The notes beneath the pieces are model-generated. The model did no database searches and was not told the DNA's origin. It saw only the letters and a program-made list of their open reading frames with translations. A program made the translations under genes and the position numbers. 22,910 bases of DNA from a virus, in IMG/VR virus record IMGVR_UViG_3300045996_001307, positions 1 through 22,910 of that record; one strand, written 5' to 3'. This document shows positions 1 to 8,300 of the stretch, piece by piece (within the stretch, counting starts at the first letter, position 1; each line of letters opens with the position of its first letter).

Positions 1-1310
1 TTATGTTCACGCCAGCGGTAACAAGTCCCACCCCGGGCAGCGCATTCTTGATCGCGTTGAACGCAGCCGAGCCGATGCCTTTCCAGTTACGATTCTTGGA
101 GGAGGAGCTCGACTTCGTAAACCAGTTCCCGATCGCCTTCACCCCAGCAGCGATCAGGCCAACTCCGGGTATCGCGTTCTTGATGGCGTTGAAGGCGGCT
201 GAACCGATACCCTTCCAGTTGCGCTGCTTCGACGAGTTATTCGACCGCGTGAACCAGTCGCCGATCTGCTTCACGGCCGCTGCGATAAGACCTACAGCCG
301 GCAAGGCCCGCTTGATGGCATTCCAGGCAAAGGAGCCGATGCCCTTCCAGTTGCGATTCTTCGAGGAGTTGTTCGATCGAGTGAACCAGTCACCGATCTG
401 CTTCACGGCCGCGGCGATGAGGCCCACGGCCGGCAGCGCCCGCTTGATAGCGTTCCACGCGAACGATCCGATCCCCTTCCAGTTGCGATTCTTTGAAGAG
501 GTGTTGGAGCGGTTGAACCAGTCGCCGATCTGCTTCACGGCCGCTGCGATAAGACCTACGGCCGGCAGCGCCCGCTTGATGGCGTTCCAGGCAAAGGAGC
601 CGATGCCCTTCCAGTTGCGATTCTTCGAGGAAGTGTTCGACCGTGTGAACCAGTTCCCGATCTGCTCTACCGCGAACGCTATCAGGCCAGCTCCGGGTAG
701 AGCTCTCTTGATAGCGTTCCAGGCAAAGGAGCCGATCCCCTTCCAGTTGCGATTCTTGGAGGAGCTATTCGACCGTGTGAACCAGTTCCCGATCTGCTCT
801 ACCGCCGCAGCGATAAGACCCACAGCGGGCAGCGCCCTCTTTATGGCGTTCCAGGCGAACGATCCGATGCCTTTCCAGTTACGCCCCTTCGATGAATTGT
901 TGGAGCGGGTGAACCAGTTCCCGATTTGCTCGACGGCGAAGGCTATCAGCCCTGCTCCAGGTAGCGCCCGCTTGATCGCATTCCAGGCAAAGGAGCCGAT
1001 GCCCTTCCAGTTGCGTCCCTTCGAGGAGTTGTTGGAACGGGTGAACCAATCACCGATCGACTTCACCGCGGCCCCGATAAGACCCGCTCCGGGTATCCCG
1101 GCCTTGATCGCGTTCCAGGCAGCAGAGCCTATGTTCTTCCAGCTCAAGCCCTTGGACTTATCCCGAGACTTCGTGAACCACGACTCGATGAATTGTATGA
1201 CCGGACCGATAAAGGGAGTGTTCCTTAGACCCGAGAGGATGGCTTCGATAGCAGCGGAGCCGATGCCCTTCCAGTTCAAGCCCTTGCTCTTGTCCCGGCC
1301 CTGACCGAAC
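1..1310 (-). repeat. 132-bp tandem repeats inside the tape measure gene
   Basis: The anchor TTCCAG (plus-strand reading) recurs at exactly 132-bp spacing at 81, 213, 345, 477, 609, 741, 873, 1005, 1137 and 1269, giving nine full periods, and probably continues past the window edge. Each unit encodes 44 residues with a core like NWKGIGSFAWNAIKRALP followed by a hydrophobic stretch and DWF. The 44 residues equal four 11-residue steps, the spacing known for Trp/Phe repeats in some tape measure proteins. The spacing is exact with no indels; substitutions are scattered. Confidence 0.95.
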
Positions 1311-4300
1311 GCCTGCTCTATGAGCTGGATCAAGGGACCGATAAGCGGCATCTGCCTCATGCCGGCTATTATCATTTCCATGAGACCCTGCCCGAACGGC
1401 CCGAGACCCTTGGGCGGTCCCTTGCCGAGGAGCTCCTGCACCCAGTAGTCGATCGGATCCCACTTGCCGAGAGCCTCATCACCGGGCTGGATGATGTTCT
1501 TGTTAAGCCACTCGAGGAACGGACCGAGAAGCGGCACGTCTGAGAGGCCGGCGATGATGGCGTTGGCCAGCGAGTCGGTATAGTTGTCCCCTGCTTCCTT
1601 GCCCGCCTTCTTCCCTTCCTCCATCGACTTCTTGAACTCGGCCGCGGCCTTCTGGTGGTCGTACTTCCAGACGATGTAGACGAGGAGGCCGATGGCCAGA
1701 GCGCTAAGGGCGATCAGTCCACCCACGCCGGCCATAAGGGCGATCGCACTTGCGATGACCTTCTTGAAGCCGTCGGCGAGCTTGCGCGCCGTGCTCCTTG
1801 AGGTATCCGGCCTGGGCGATACCATCGGACCGCCCGGCCCCGTGGTCGGCCACGCCGTAGGCGTCGGGATCGGGTTGGGCGGAGTGCGGTTTATCAGACG
1901 AAGCCTCGTCAGCCAGGTGAGTAGACGCGGCAGTACGTGGGTTGCGATCGCCGTACCGACTGAGGTGATCGCGCTTATGACGAGACGGCCGCCAAGGAAA
2001 CGGTAGGCACCGTAGATGAGCCCGAGCTTGATGAGCATGTCCGAGAGCTCTTCGTCCGTGAGTTTCTCGATCTTCTTCATAATCGGATCGAGCCAGGCCG
2101 GCGTCCACTTCTGCCACGCATCAGCCGCGTTGTTGATCTTCTCGCGCACCTTGTCGAGCTTCTGGATCACCCAGCCGATCGCACCAGCGATATCGTTCAT
2201 AACCTCGAACCACTCGCCGAGCACAGGCAGGTTATCCCCAACTTCACCCACAAAATCTAGCACCCGGTTGATGAACTCTTTTGAGCCGGGATGGTTGCTT
2301 AGTTTCCCGAGACCTTTGAGCACACGGCCGATGGTGTCCAGCACCTTCTCCGCGAACTCCTCGCCCGCCTTGAAAAAGTCTCTGAGTGAGTTCTGCCCCT
2401 TTTCTGAAGAAGACCAATTCCTGAGATCATTCAGCTTCGGGTTGACGTACTGGAAAAAATCCTTGGCCGCTGGCAGGGATGCCGCGAAGATGTTTATGCC
2501 GGTAAGAACGATATCCGATGCGGCGTTCGCAGCCTGACGAGTCAGGCCCGGGAGCCTGTCCAGGATCTCCTGAAGCAGCTCGAGCTGCTTAGGCTTTGTG
2601 ATGTTCTCCTTGAACCTCTGCCAGGATTCCTCCAGGGCCAGAGCGCTCTCCTCGGCCGCCTCTCCGAGGGCCGGGAACGCCTTGGTCGTAAGATCCATGA
2701 CGTCGATCGCAATGCGAGCGAGGACCTTACGGGCCGGGCGAGAATAGAACTCCCAGTCTTCCCACAGCTTCTTCCACCTCTTGATGAGGTCTTTCTCGAA
2801 TTGGTGTAGCTTCACACCCTCGTCATTGAGGGCATCAGTCAGATCCTTTATGGCCTGCTTCAGATCCTTCTGTGCGTCCTCAACTGCCTGGTGGGCGTCG
2901 CGCATCTGGTTTGCCCGGTCAATCTGCGCCTGGTGCAGGGCGCGGAGTTTGTTTGCGGCGTCCTCTTCGGCGGCAGCGATCAGCTCCGCGCCCTTTTTCC
3001 TTGCCTCCCCTATGCCCTCGTAGCTCTCGGCGACCTTGATGTTTGCTTCTTTAATTGCATTGGCCCTATCCACGCGGGCGCGGTGCCAGTTGCGTTCGGC
3101 TTCGTTGAGCGCCCGCTCCATTTCCTGTACACGTTGGATGCCCTCCCGACGGACCTGGGCGACGTTCTCGTGCTCCTCCTTGACACGCCGCTCGCCCTCG
3201 GCGATTTGCTCATTCCCTTCAGTGATGGTATCGAGGTAATTCTCAAACTCCTCGAGAGAGCGCTCTCGGGCCTCCCGAACATCCTTGACGCCTTCGTTCT
3301 CGGCATTGACGAGGTTTCTTTGAGACTGTATAAGGTTGGCATACATCGCCTGGATCTCGCGAGCGCCCTCTCTGCGAGCTATCCTTACTTCTTGCTCGCG
3401 CTTGCGGACTTCCTCTTGAGCCTCCGCCATGCGCTCGTTTCCTTCTCTGACGGTCTCGACGTAGTTCCTGAATTGCTCCATCGCTTGTCTGTGCGCCTCG
3501 GCGATCGACTTCTCGCCCTCCCTGCGAACCCGCACAACTTCGCGCGCCAATTCAAGCGCTCTTTCCTGGGCCTCTCTAATGGCCTGCGCGCCCTCTCTCT
3601 GGGCCCGGATGACGGCTCTGGTTGCCTCGGCCAGATTTCGCTCGGCTTCTCTTATCCTCTGGGCACCCTCGATCCGAACACGGGTGACGTTGCGAGTCGC
3701 TTCCAGTAGCGCCTTTTCCGCCTCGCGTATCTGACGCGCACCCTCGATCCGAACACGGGTGATGTTGCGCGTCGCTTCCAGTAGCGCCCTCTCTGCCTCA
3801 CGTATCTGCTGGGCGCCTTCAATGCGAGTGCGGGCGAGGTTGCGCTCGGCCTCCAGGATCGCCCTCTGTGCCTCACGTATCCGCCGCGCCCCCTCGATTT
3901 GCGCTTCGAGGTAGGCGCTATATGCCTCGCGAGCCGATTCCTGGGCCTCGAGGACTGCCTCTGCTCCTTCGCGCTGGGCAACGATAATTTCTTGGGCCGT
4001 CTCCGCGACCCGCTCCTGAGCTTCTGCTACGGCCCGGGCTGCGTCCCTTTGGGCTTCCGCGACGGTGCGGACGGATTCGGCGAATCGCCTCTGGGCGTCC
4101 TCAATGCGCCTGGCACCCTCGACCCGCGCCTCAACAATAGCCTCCTCGGCCTCATGCAGCTTCCTCTCGGCATCGAGGATCCTGCGCTGCTGCTCGAGAA
4201 TCGTTTCGTTGTATTCGATACGGGCTTCTGCCGCGGCCTGGGTCGCCTCGGTCCGCGCCTCCTCGGCATCGGCGATAGCCTCGATAGCCTCGCGTTGTTT

Positions 4301-7045
4301 GTCTAAGGCTTCCTGGTAGCGCTCCTGGGCGCTCTGCAAATTCTCGGAACCATTGGCCCTCGCTTCGGCGAGGGCTTGTTCGGCCTTCCTCTGATCGAGT
4401 GCGTTCTGTGCCTGCTCGAGCTGGAGCCTAGCAATATCCTGCTCTGTAACCGCCATGCCCGGCGCGTAGTCGTACTCGCGTGCTATCGCGAGTATCCGCT
4501 GCTGCTCGGCGATTTGCGCTGCGATTTCCGCGCCCTTGAGCCTGGCGTCCTGGAGATTCAGCTCTAGCTGCTCGACCTCGAAAGGCTCCTCGCGCATCGC
4601 CGCATTCAGCTCGCGCTGGGCTTCGGCAACGGAGAGCGTGATGTCTATGAGATTTTCACGCGCTTCAGCCACCTTCTCGGCAGCCTCTATGGCCGCCTCA
4701 TCAGCATCGGCTATGGCGTCCCTGGCGTCGATTATCCGCTTGGCCGCATCGCGCTCAACGTCCGCAAGGTCACGCCTCGCCTCGGCCTCAGACTCGATCG
4801 CATCACGGATCTGCTTGGCTGTATCCTCTCTCGCGTCTGCGAGATCGCGAGCCGCATCAGCCTGCGACTCAAGTGCATCGCGCACCCTCTCGGCTGCTTC
4901 CCGCTGGGTATCCGCAAGGTCTATTACGGCTTCGCGGTGCGCCTCTATCGCATTCTGTACGTTCTCGTGAGCCTCTTGCTGGGCTTCACCGACGGCCTCC
5001 ACGGCCTCCTGATACGACTGCCAGGCGTCCTTGATCTGCTCGGCTGTATCGCGCTGAGCCTCTGCCAGGTCGCGCTCGGCTTCTGCTACATCGCGGATGG
5101 CATCCCGGATATCCTGGGCTACATCGCGGCGCGTCTGGGCTAGGTCGCGTGCCGCCTCGGCTTCGGCTCGGATGGCCTCTTTGATATCCCGGGCCACTTC
5201 ACGCACCGTCTGGGCTAGGTCGCGCTCGGCCTCCCGCTGCGCCTGAATAGCTTCTTGGATATCTTGCGCTACTTCACGCCTCGTCTGGGCCAGATTTCGC
5301 TCGGCTTCGGCCTCAGCTCGTATAGCCTCCTTGACCTGCTGGGCAGCCTCTCGTCTCGCATCGGCGACAGCCTTTATTGCTTCCTTGTATTCCTGCATCG
5401 CTTCACGGTTGTTGCGTGCAGCTTCCGCTTCTGCTTCCTGAACGCCTTTTAGGGCCTCCTGGTAGGACCGCCACGCCTCGGCGTTCTGCTCGGCTACGTC
5501 GCGAGCTGTCTCGCGAAGATTTTCATGTGCCTCAGCAAGCGCCTCTGTAGCTTCTGCGATTCTTTGGCGTACGGCGGCTTGGGTTTCGGCCAATTCACGC
5601 TCGGCAGCCTGCACTTCTTTGGTTGCTTCTGCGACCTGCTCACGCGCTGCCACTTCAGCCTCGGCGATAGCTTCAACAGAATCCTTGTAGGAGGCGTAGG
5701 CTTCCTGAATCTGCTCGGCTACATCGCGCCGGGTTTGCGCAAGTTCTCGCTCGGTTTCGGCAAGCGATTCAAGCGCATCCTGCTCGGCTTGCCGAGCTTC
5801 TATCTTGGCCTGGGCGAGATTCCGCTCGGCCTCCGCTGCGGCGCGGGCGGCATCGGCGACCTGGCGGTTAGCCTGCAAAGTCGTCTCTGCGAGGTCACGT
5901 AGGGACTGCTGGTAGGACTCAATCGCATCTTCGACCCCCGCCCTCGCCTCTTCTCGTGCCTGGTCTATGGCCTCGAGGGACTCCCGGTAGGCTCTCGCAG
6001 CCTCGGCAACAGCCTGATTGGTCGAGCGCTGCGTCTCTTCGACCTGCTCGAGGGCATCACGGTAGCTCCGCTGCGCCGATTCTAGAGAGTTGGTCTCGGA
6101 TGCGACTCTGTTCTGTGCTTCCTCGTGTTCGCTCATGGCGACGATCGAAGGTGCGGCGGCGGCGGCCAGAAGTCCGAATCCTGCGACAGCTCCACCGAGG
6201 GCGCCGACGAGGGTGCCGAACGCTCCGGCGAGCGGCAGAGCACCGGCGGCAGCGGCGACGATCATGGCACGGGTGACGAGCTGAATGCCGGCGGAGACAA
6301 CATTCATCTCGCGCACGAGGCCCGAGCCCGCCGTCTTTGAGGTAGTAAGCCCCTTGGTAAATGATGCGAGTGAGGCGAGGGAGCTGCCGAGATTGACCTT
6401 TGCCTCTACCTCGATATCACCGATCGACGAGCGCAGCTTGGCGGCTTCATTGACTCCCGACTCGCCGCGGACCCGGAGGATGGCGGTGGCGGTCTCTCCA
6501 TCGAAATCTCGGAGCGAAGCTAAAGCGCGGTCGATAGCCGCTTCCACCTGTTCGGATCCGTCGGAATCGAGCCGCGCCTGGAATACAGCGCCCTCTATCT
6601 TGTTCGCTTCCCGGAGAAGTTTGGCAACTTCCCGGTCGAATTGGTCGCCGTCTAGGTCGGCCTCCGCTGATATGCGCATGGCCCCGAGGCGCTGAAGGCG
6701 CCGCCCCAGATCATCGACTTCATCGCGGGCCTCATCGCTCTTGACCTTGGCCTCGATCTCCATGCGCTTGTCGGTAAACTCCTTGCGCAGGTCCTCCAAA
6801 GCATCAAGGTCACCCTTACGTACAGCGAAGCGTATCTCGTTGGCTTTCCCCTTGAAGGCTTTCCGAACCATGTCCTGTGCCGCCGCGATACCGCGCTTAA
6901 GCTCTTCTTCCCTGAAGCGGGCTTCGATCTCAAGGTCCGTACCGTCGACCGCCTCGGCCGCGCGCTTGGTATCACGTAGCTCGCGCTGGAGCTTGTCGAG
7001 TTCGGAGCGAACCCGGAGGATTACCTCTATGTCGCGATCGTTAAT
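1..7045 (-). CDS. Tail tape measure protein, C-terminus beyond the window
   Basis: Sets tail length and is threaded through the tail tube during assembly. The frame is open from 7045 to the left edge, giving at least 2348 residues. Regions seen: charged helical N-terminus (residues 1-250), an Ala/Gly-rich hydrophobic stretch (about 252-306), an Ala/Glu/Arg-rich coiled coil of roughly 1,100 residues (about 319-1430) with 25-residue repeats, a mixed segment with hydrophobic helices (about 1680-1800), and 44-residue Trp-rich repeats from about residue 1915 onward. An in-frame TAA lies at 7057-7055 and no ATG, GTG, TTG or CTG follows until the ATG at 6871. The residues between look fully coding, so I place the start at ATT 7045, with AAGG seven bases upstream. 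Its position after the chaperone pair is the usual one. No lysozyme or peptidase domain is seen in the visible part. Family identity is secure; the start is not. Confidence 0.93.
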   Translation of the reverse strand, partial: MNDRDIEVILRVRSELDKLQRELRDTKRAAEAVDGTDLEIEARFREEELKRGIAAAQDMVRKAFKGKANEIRFAVRKGDLDALEDLRKEFTDKRMEIEAKVKSDEARDEVDDLGRRLQRLGAMRISAEADLDGDQFDREVAKLLREANKIEGAVFQARLDSDGSEQVEAAIDRALASLRDFDGETATAILRVRGESGVNEAAKLRSSIGDIEVEAKVNLGSSLASLASFTKGLTTSKTAGSGLVREMNVVSAGIQLVTRAMIVAAAAGALPLAGAFGTLVGALGGAVAGFGLLAAAAAPSIVAMSEHEEAQNRVASETNSLESAQRSYRDALEQVEETQRSTNQAVAEAARAYRESLEAIDQAREEARAGVEDAIESYQQSLRDLAETTLQANRQVADAARAAAEAERNLAQAKIEARQAEQDALESLAETERELAQTRRDVAEQIQEAYASYKDSVEAIAEAEVAAREQVAEATKEVQAAERELAETQAAVRQRIAEATEALAEAHENLRETARDVAEQNAEAWRSYQEALKGVQEAEAEAARNNREAMQEYKEAIKAVADARREAAQQVKEAIRAEAEAERNLAQTRREVAQDIQEAIQAQREAERDLAQTVREVARDIKEAIRAEAEAARDLAQTRRDVAQDIRDAIRDVAEAERDLAEAQRDTAEQIKDAWQSYQEAVEAVGEAQQEAHENVQNAIEAHREAVIDLADTQREAAERVRDALESQADAARDLADAREDTAKQIRDAIESEAEARRDLADVERDAAKRIIDARDAIADADEAAIEAAEKVAEARENLIDITLSVAEAQRELNAAMREEPFEVEQLELNLQDARLKGAEIAAQIAEQQRILAIAREYDYAPGMAVTEQDIARLQLEQAQNALDQRKAEQALAEARANGSENLQSAQERYQEALDKQREAIEAIADAEEARTEATQAAAEARIEYNETILEQQRRILDAERKLHEAEEAIVEARVEGARRIEDAQRRFAESVRTVAEAQRDAARAVAEAQERVAETAQEIIVAQREGAEAVLEAQESAREAYSAYLEAQIEGARRIREAQRAILEAERNLARTRIEGAQQIREAERALLEATRNITRVRIEGARQIREAEKALLEATRNVTRVRIEGAQRIREAERNLAEATRAVIRAQREGAQAIREAQERALELAREVVRVRREGEKSIAEAHRQAMEQFRNYVETVREGNERMAEAQEEVRKREQEVRIARREGAREIQAMYANLIQSQRNLVNAENEGVKDVREARERSLEEFENYLDTITEGNEQIAEGERRVKEEHENVAQVRREGIQRVQEMERALNEAERNWHRARVDRANAIKEANIKVAESYEGIGEARKKGAELIAAAEEDAANKLRALHQAQIDRANQMRDAHQAVEDAQKDLKQAIKDLTDALNDEGVKLHQFEKDLIKRWKKLWEDWEFYSRPARKVLARIAIDVMDLTTKAFPALGEAAEESALALEESWQRFKENITKPKQLELLQEILDRLPGLTRQAANAASDIVLTGINIFAASLPAAKDFFQYVNPKLNDLRNWSSSEKGQNSLRDFFKAGEEFAEKVLDTIGRVLKGLGKLSNHPGSKEFINRVLDFVGEVGDNLPVLGEWFEVMNDIAGAIGWVIQKLDKVREKINNAADAWQKWTPAWLDPIMKKIEKLTDEELSDMLIKLGLIYGAYRFLGGRLVISAITSVGTAIATHVLPRLLTWLTRLRLINRTPPNPIPTPTAWPTTGPGGPMVSPRPDTSRSTARKLADGFKKVIASAIALMAGVGGLIALSALAIGLLVYIVWKYDHQKAAAEFKKSMEEGKKAGKEAGDNYTDSLANAIIAGLSDVPLLGPFLEWLNKNIIQPGDEALGKWDPIDYWVQELLGKGPPKGLGPFGQGLMEMIIAGMRQMPLIGPLIQLIEQAFGQGRDKSKGLNWKGIGSAAIEAILSGLRNTPFIGPVIQFIESWFTKSRDKSKGLSWKNIGSAAWNAIKAGIPGAGLIGAAVKSIGDWFTRSNNSSKGRNWKGIGSFAWNAIKRALPGAGLIAFAVEQIGNWFTRSNNSSKGRNWKGIGSFAWNAIKRALPAVGLIAAAVEQIGNWFTRSNSSSKNRNWKGIGSFAWNAIKRALPGAGLIAFAVEQIGNWFTRSNTSSKNRNWKGIGSFAWNAIKRALPAVGLIAAAVKQIGDWFNRSNTSSKNRNWKGIGSFAWNAIKRALPAVGLIAAAVKQIGDWFTRSNNSSKNRNWKGIGSFAWNAIKRALPAVGLIAAAVKQIGDWFTRSNNSSKQRNWKGIGSAAFNAIKNAIPGVGLIAAGVKAIGNWFTKSSSSSKNRNWKGIGSAAFNAIKNALPGVGLVTAGVNI
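3550..5900 (-). repeat. 75-bp coiled-coil repeats in the tape measure gene
   Basis: Degenerate tandem units of 75 bp (25 residues) encode Ala/Glu/Arg-rich helix with cores like ARDLAQTRRDVAQDIRDAI and ATRNVTRVRIEGA. Exact spacing can be read at 5133, 5208 and 5283 (GTCTGGGC on the plus strand) and at 3666 and 3741 (CCCTCGATCCGAACACGGGT). The outer limits given are approximate because units decay gradually. Confidence 0.8.
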
Positions 7046-7138
7046 GGGGTAGCCTTAGCTGCGTAGCACAGAGCGGGCCGTGATGCGGCCCGGGGCTTCT
7101 ACAGTAGCCGCAAGGAAACTCTCCGGTTAACCGGGAAG
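7046..7138 (-). other. Leader between chaperone and tape measure genes, with two dyads
   Basis: This 93-base gap holds a 12-bp palindrome CCGGTTAACCGG at 7123-7134 and a 7-bp stem CGGGCCG/CGGCCCG (7074-7080 and 7086-7092) with a 5-base loop. It ends with AAGG seven bases before the proposed ATT start of the tape measure gene. Structure plus a rare start codon would keep tape measure translation low, as expected for a protein needed in few copies per virion. No U-tract follows either dyad. Confidence 0.6.
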
Positions 7139-7576
7139 TTATCCGAAGGGCTTCGAGAGGGTCGGAAATTTCCCGCCCTTGGAGAGGAGTTCCTTCTCCA
7201 GGTCCGCCCCCTTCTTGCCGCCGCCGGTTGCTCCTTCGGGGATCTCCGATGCCTCGCCGGACGTGTCCGAGGCTTCCTCCGGGTCCTCCTCGGCCTTGTC
7301 GTACTTCTCCTTCTCCCACTCGCTTCTCATGGCGTGGATGTGGTTGAAGTAGTAGTGATAGATGTGACTCTTCTTCCGAGAGGGCAGATGCTCGGGGTGC
7401 TCGCCCCACCTCCACCAGTAAAGGTAGTCGCTCAGCTCTTCGGGAGGAAACTCCCCCTCCTCTGCTTTCTCCTCGAAGAACCTCTCTGCCCACTCTTCTC
7501 CATCCGCTTGCGCAAGTTTAGCTTGCGTCCATTCCCTGACGTACTCTAGATAGGGTCCCCTACTAGCGCTTCCTCC
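7139..7576 (-). CDS. Tail assembly chaperone, -1 frameshift extension (T-like)
   Basis: Second half of the predicted chaperone fusion, about 137 residues beyond the slip. The frame opens after TGA 7579-7577 and closes at 7139. It has no ATG, GTG or TTG until 7330, yet the residues between 7549 and 7330 are clearly protein-like: a charged helix, then SDYLYWWRWGEHPEH, then YHYYFNHIHAM. The rest is acidic and ends KFPTLSKPFG. Absence of a start, overlap with the preceding gene's end in the -1 frame, and location just before the tape measure gene match the lambda G/GT type chaperone, in which the fusion is made at low frequency and loads the tail tube protein onto the tape measure. The ATG at 7330 could only give a truncated 63-residue product. 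Confidence 0.8.
   Translation of the reverse strand, partial: GGSASRGPYLEYVREWTQAKLAQADGEEWAERFFEEKAEEGEFPPEELSDYLYWWRWGEHPEHLPSRKKSHIYHYYFNHIHAMRSEWEKEKYDKAEEDPEEASDTSGEASEIPEGATGGGKKGADLEKELLSKGGKFPTLSKPFG
7546..7576 (-). promoter_or_regulatory. Window in which the -1 ribosomal frameshift must occur
   Basis: The -1 frame is open only downstream of TGA 7579-7577 and the zero frame stops at TAG 7548-7546, so slippage is confined to about 30 bases. No canonical X-XXY-YYZ heptamer is present. The best candidate is proline codon CCT at 7554-7552, preceded by C, where the P-site tRNA can re-pair with CCC; a weaker one is the GGGG run at 7560-7557. A Shine-Dalgarno-like GAGGAGG lies at about 7578-7572, eleven bases before GGGG and sixteen before CCCT, and could stimulate slippage. 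Confidence 0.55.
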
Positions 7577-8211
7577 TCACCGGAGGACTCTCTCAGGGCC
7601 TCCTCGTAGGCTCGCTGTGACCCTATTGACTCACCACCGGGGTCGATGTCCTTCTTGGCCTTCTTCTCGTCATCCTCGTCAGGATCGGGGATGTCGTTGA
7701 TGTCCTGGATCTCCTGGTTGATCTGGTCTCCCTGATACTGCGGGAGGGTCCTGATCCCCTCGGGGTTGAGTGGCCGCATCTCCCTGACCGCCTCGACCTT
7801 ATCCAGGTTCTTGATGAGCGGGATGCCAGACTTGGAAGACTTCTTGATGGAGCCATCCGGGTTGAGGTGAAACTCTGGCGGGACCGCCCATATGATGTTG
7901 CCCATCTCATCGCGCTTCTCGCGCGTGAGCTCCCAATGCTCGATCGAACGGGAGAAGTCGAAGATCCTGATGCGCTCGGCGTGGAACTCGACGTCCTGCT
8001 GCCGGCCCTTCTTCCTCGCGATCTTCTGCTCGGTCAGGATGCGGGTACGAGCCCGGACGTCATCCTCCGTCATCTCGCGAAGCCACACGCTCTCCTCACG
8101 GTCGGCCTCGCCAGCGAAATTCTTACACTTGATCTTCCTCTCGTAGAGGACTTCCCCTACGTCGACCTGCTCTGCGACGGCCCTCTCCGCGTCAATGTAC
8201 TCCTGCGTCAC
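7546..8211 (-). CDS. Tail assembly chaperone, N-terminal product (G-like)
   Basis: A 221-residue acidic, soluble protein between the major tail protein and tape measure genes, the normal place for the chaperone that keeps tape measure protein soluble and recruits tail tube subunits. There is no diagnostic motif; the call rests on gene order and on the overlapping -1 frame. The C-terminal 60 residues are Asp/Glu/Lys rich (DPDEDDEKKAKKDIDPGGES), a likely linker in the fusion product. The frame stays open to a GTG at 8229, but the GTG at 8211 is preceded by GGAGG with a five-base spacer and is preferred. A strong hairpin at 8237-8272 separates it from the major tail gene. Confidence 0.8.
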   Translation of the reverse strand: MTQEYIDAERAVAEQVDVGEVLYERKIKCKNFAGEADREESVWLREMTEDDVRARTRILTEQKIARKKGRQQDVEFHAERIRIFDFSRSIEHWELTREKRDEMGNIIWAVPPEFHLNPDGSIKKSSKSGIPLIKNLDKVEAVREMRPLNPEGIRTLPQYQGDQINQEIQDINDIPDPDEDDEKKAKKDIDPGGESIGSQRAYEEALRESSGEEEALVGDPI

Positions 8212-8236
8212 GCTTTCCTCCCTACACACTCGACGG

Positions 8237-8272
8237 ACGTAACTTCTGGCGGAAGTATGCCAGAAGTTACGT
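8237..8272 (-). terminator. 14-bp perfect hairpin after the major tail protein gene
   Basis: Arms ACGTAACTTCTGGC (8237-8250) and GCCAGAAGTTACGT (8259-8272) match perfectly around an 8-base loop in the 89-base gap between the major tail protein and chaperone genes. No U-tract follows on the minus strand, so it may be a leaky U-less terminator, an RNA-processing site or a 3'-end stabilising stem that raises major tail protein mRNA over downstream mRNA. Confidence 0.55.
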
Positions 8273-8300
8273 GCCTGTCAAGAATGCTATGCGCCAGCCG

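Noticed and set aside
3-1304. Long plus-strand open frame with repeated PFQLRFFEEL units
   Set aside because: It is the antisense shadow of the 132-bp repeats of the tape measure gene; the minus-strand frame has the correct composition, runs on from the N-terminal part, and fits gene order.
1-1310. Possible CRISPR-like array
   Set aside because: The repeats are 132 bp, contiguous, in frame and without unique spacers; they encode protein.
7041-7493. Minus-strand 150-residue open frame before the tape measure gene
   Set aside because: Arg/Gly/Pro-rich noise in an alternative frame; the -1 frame of the chaperone over the same bases is clearly the coding one.
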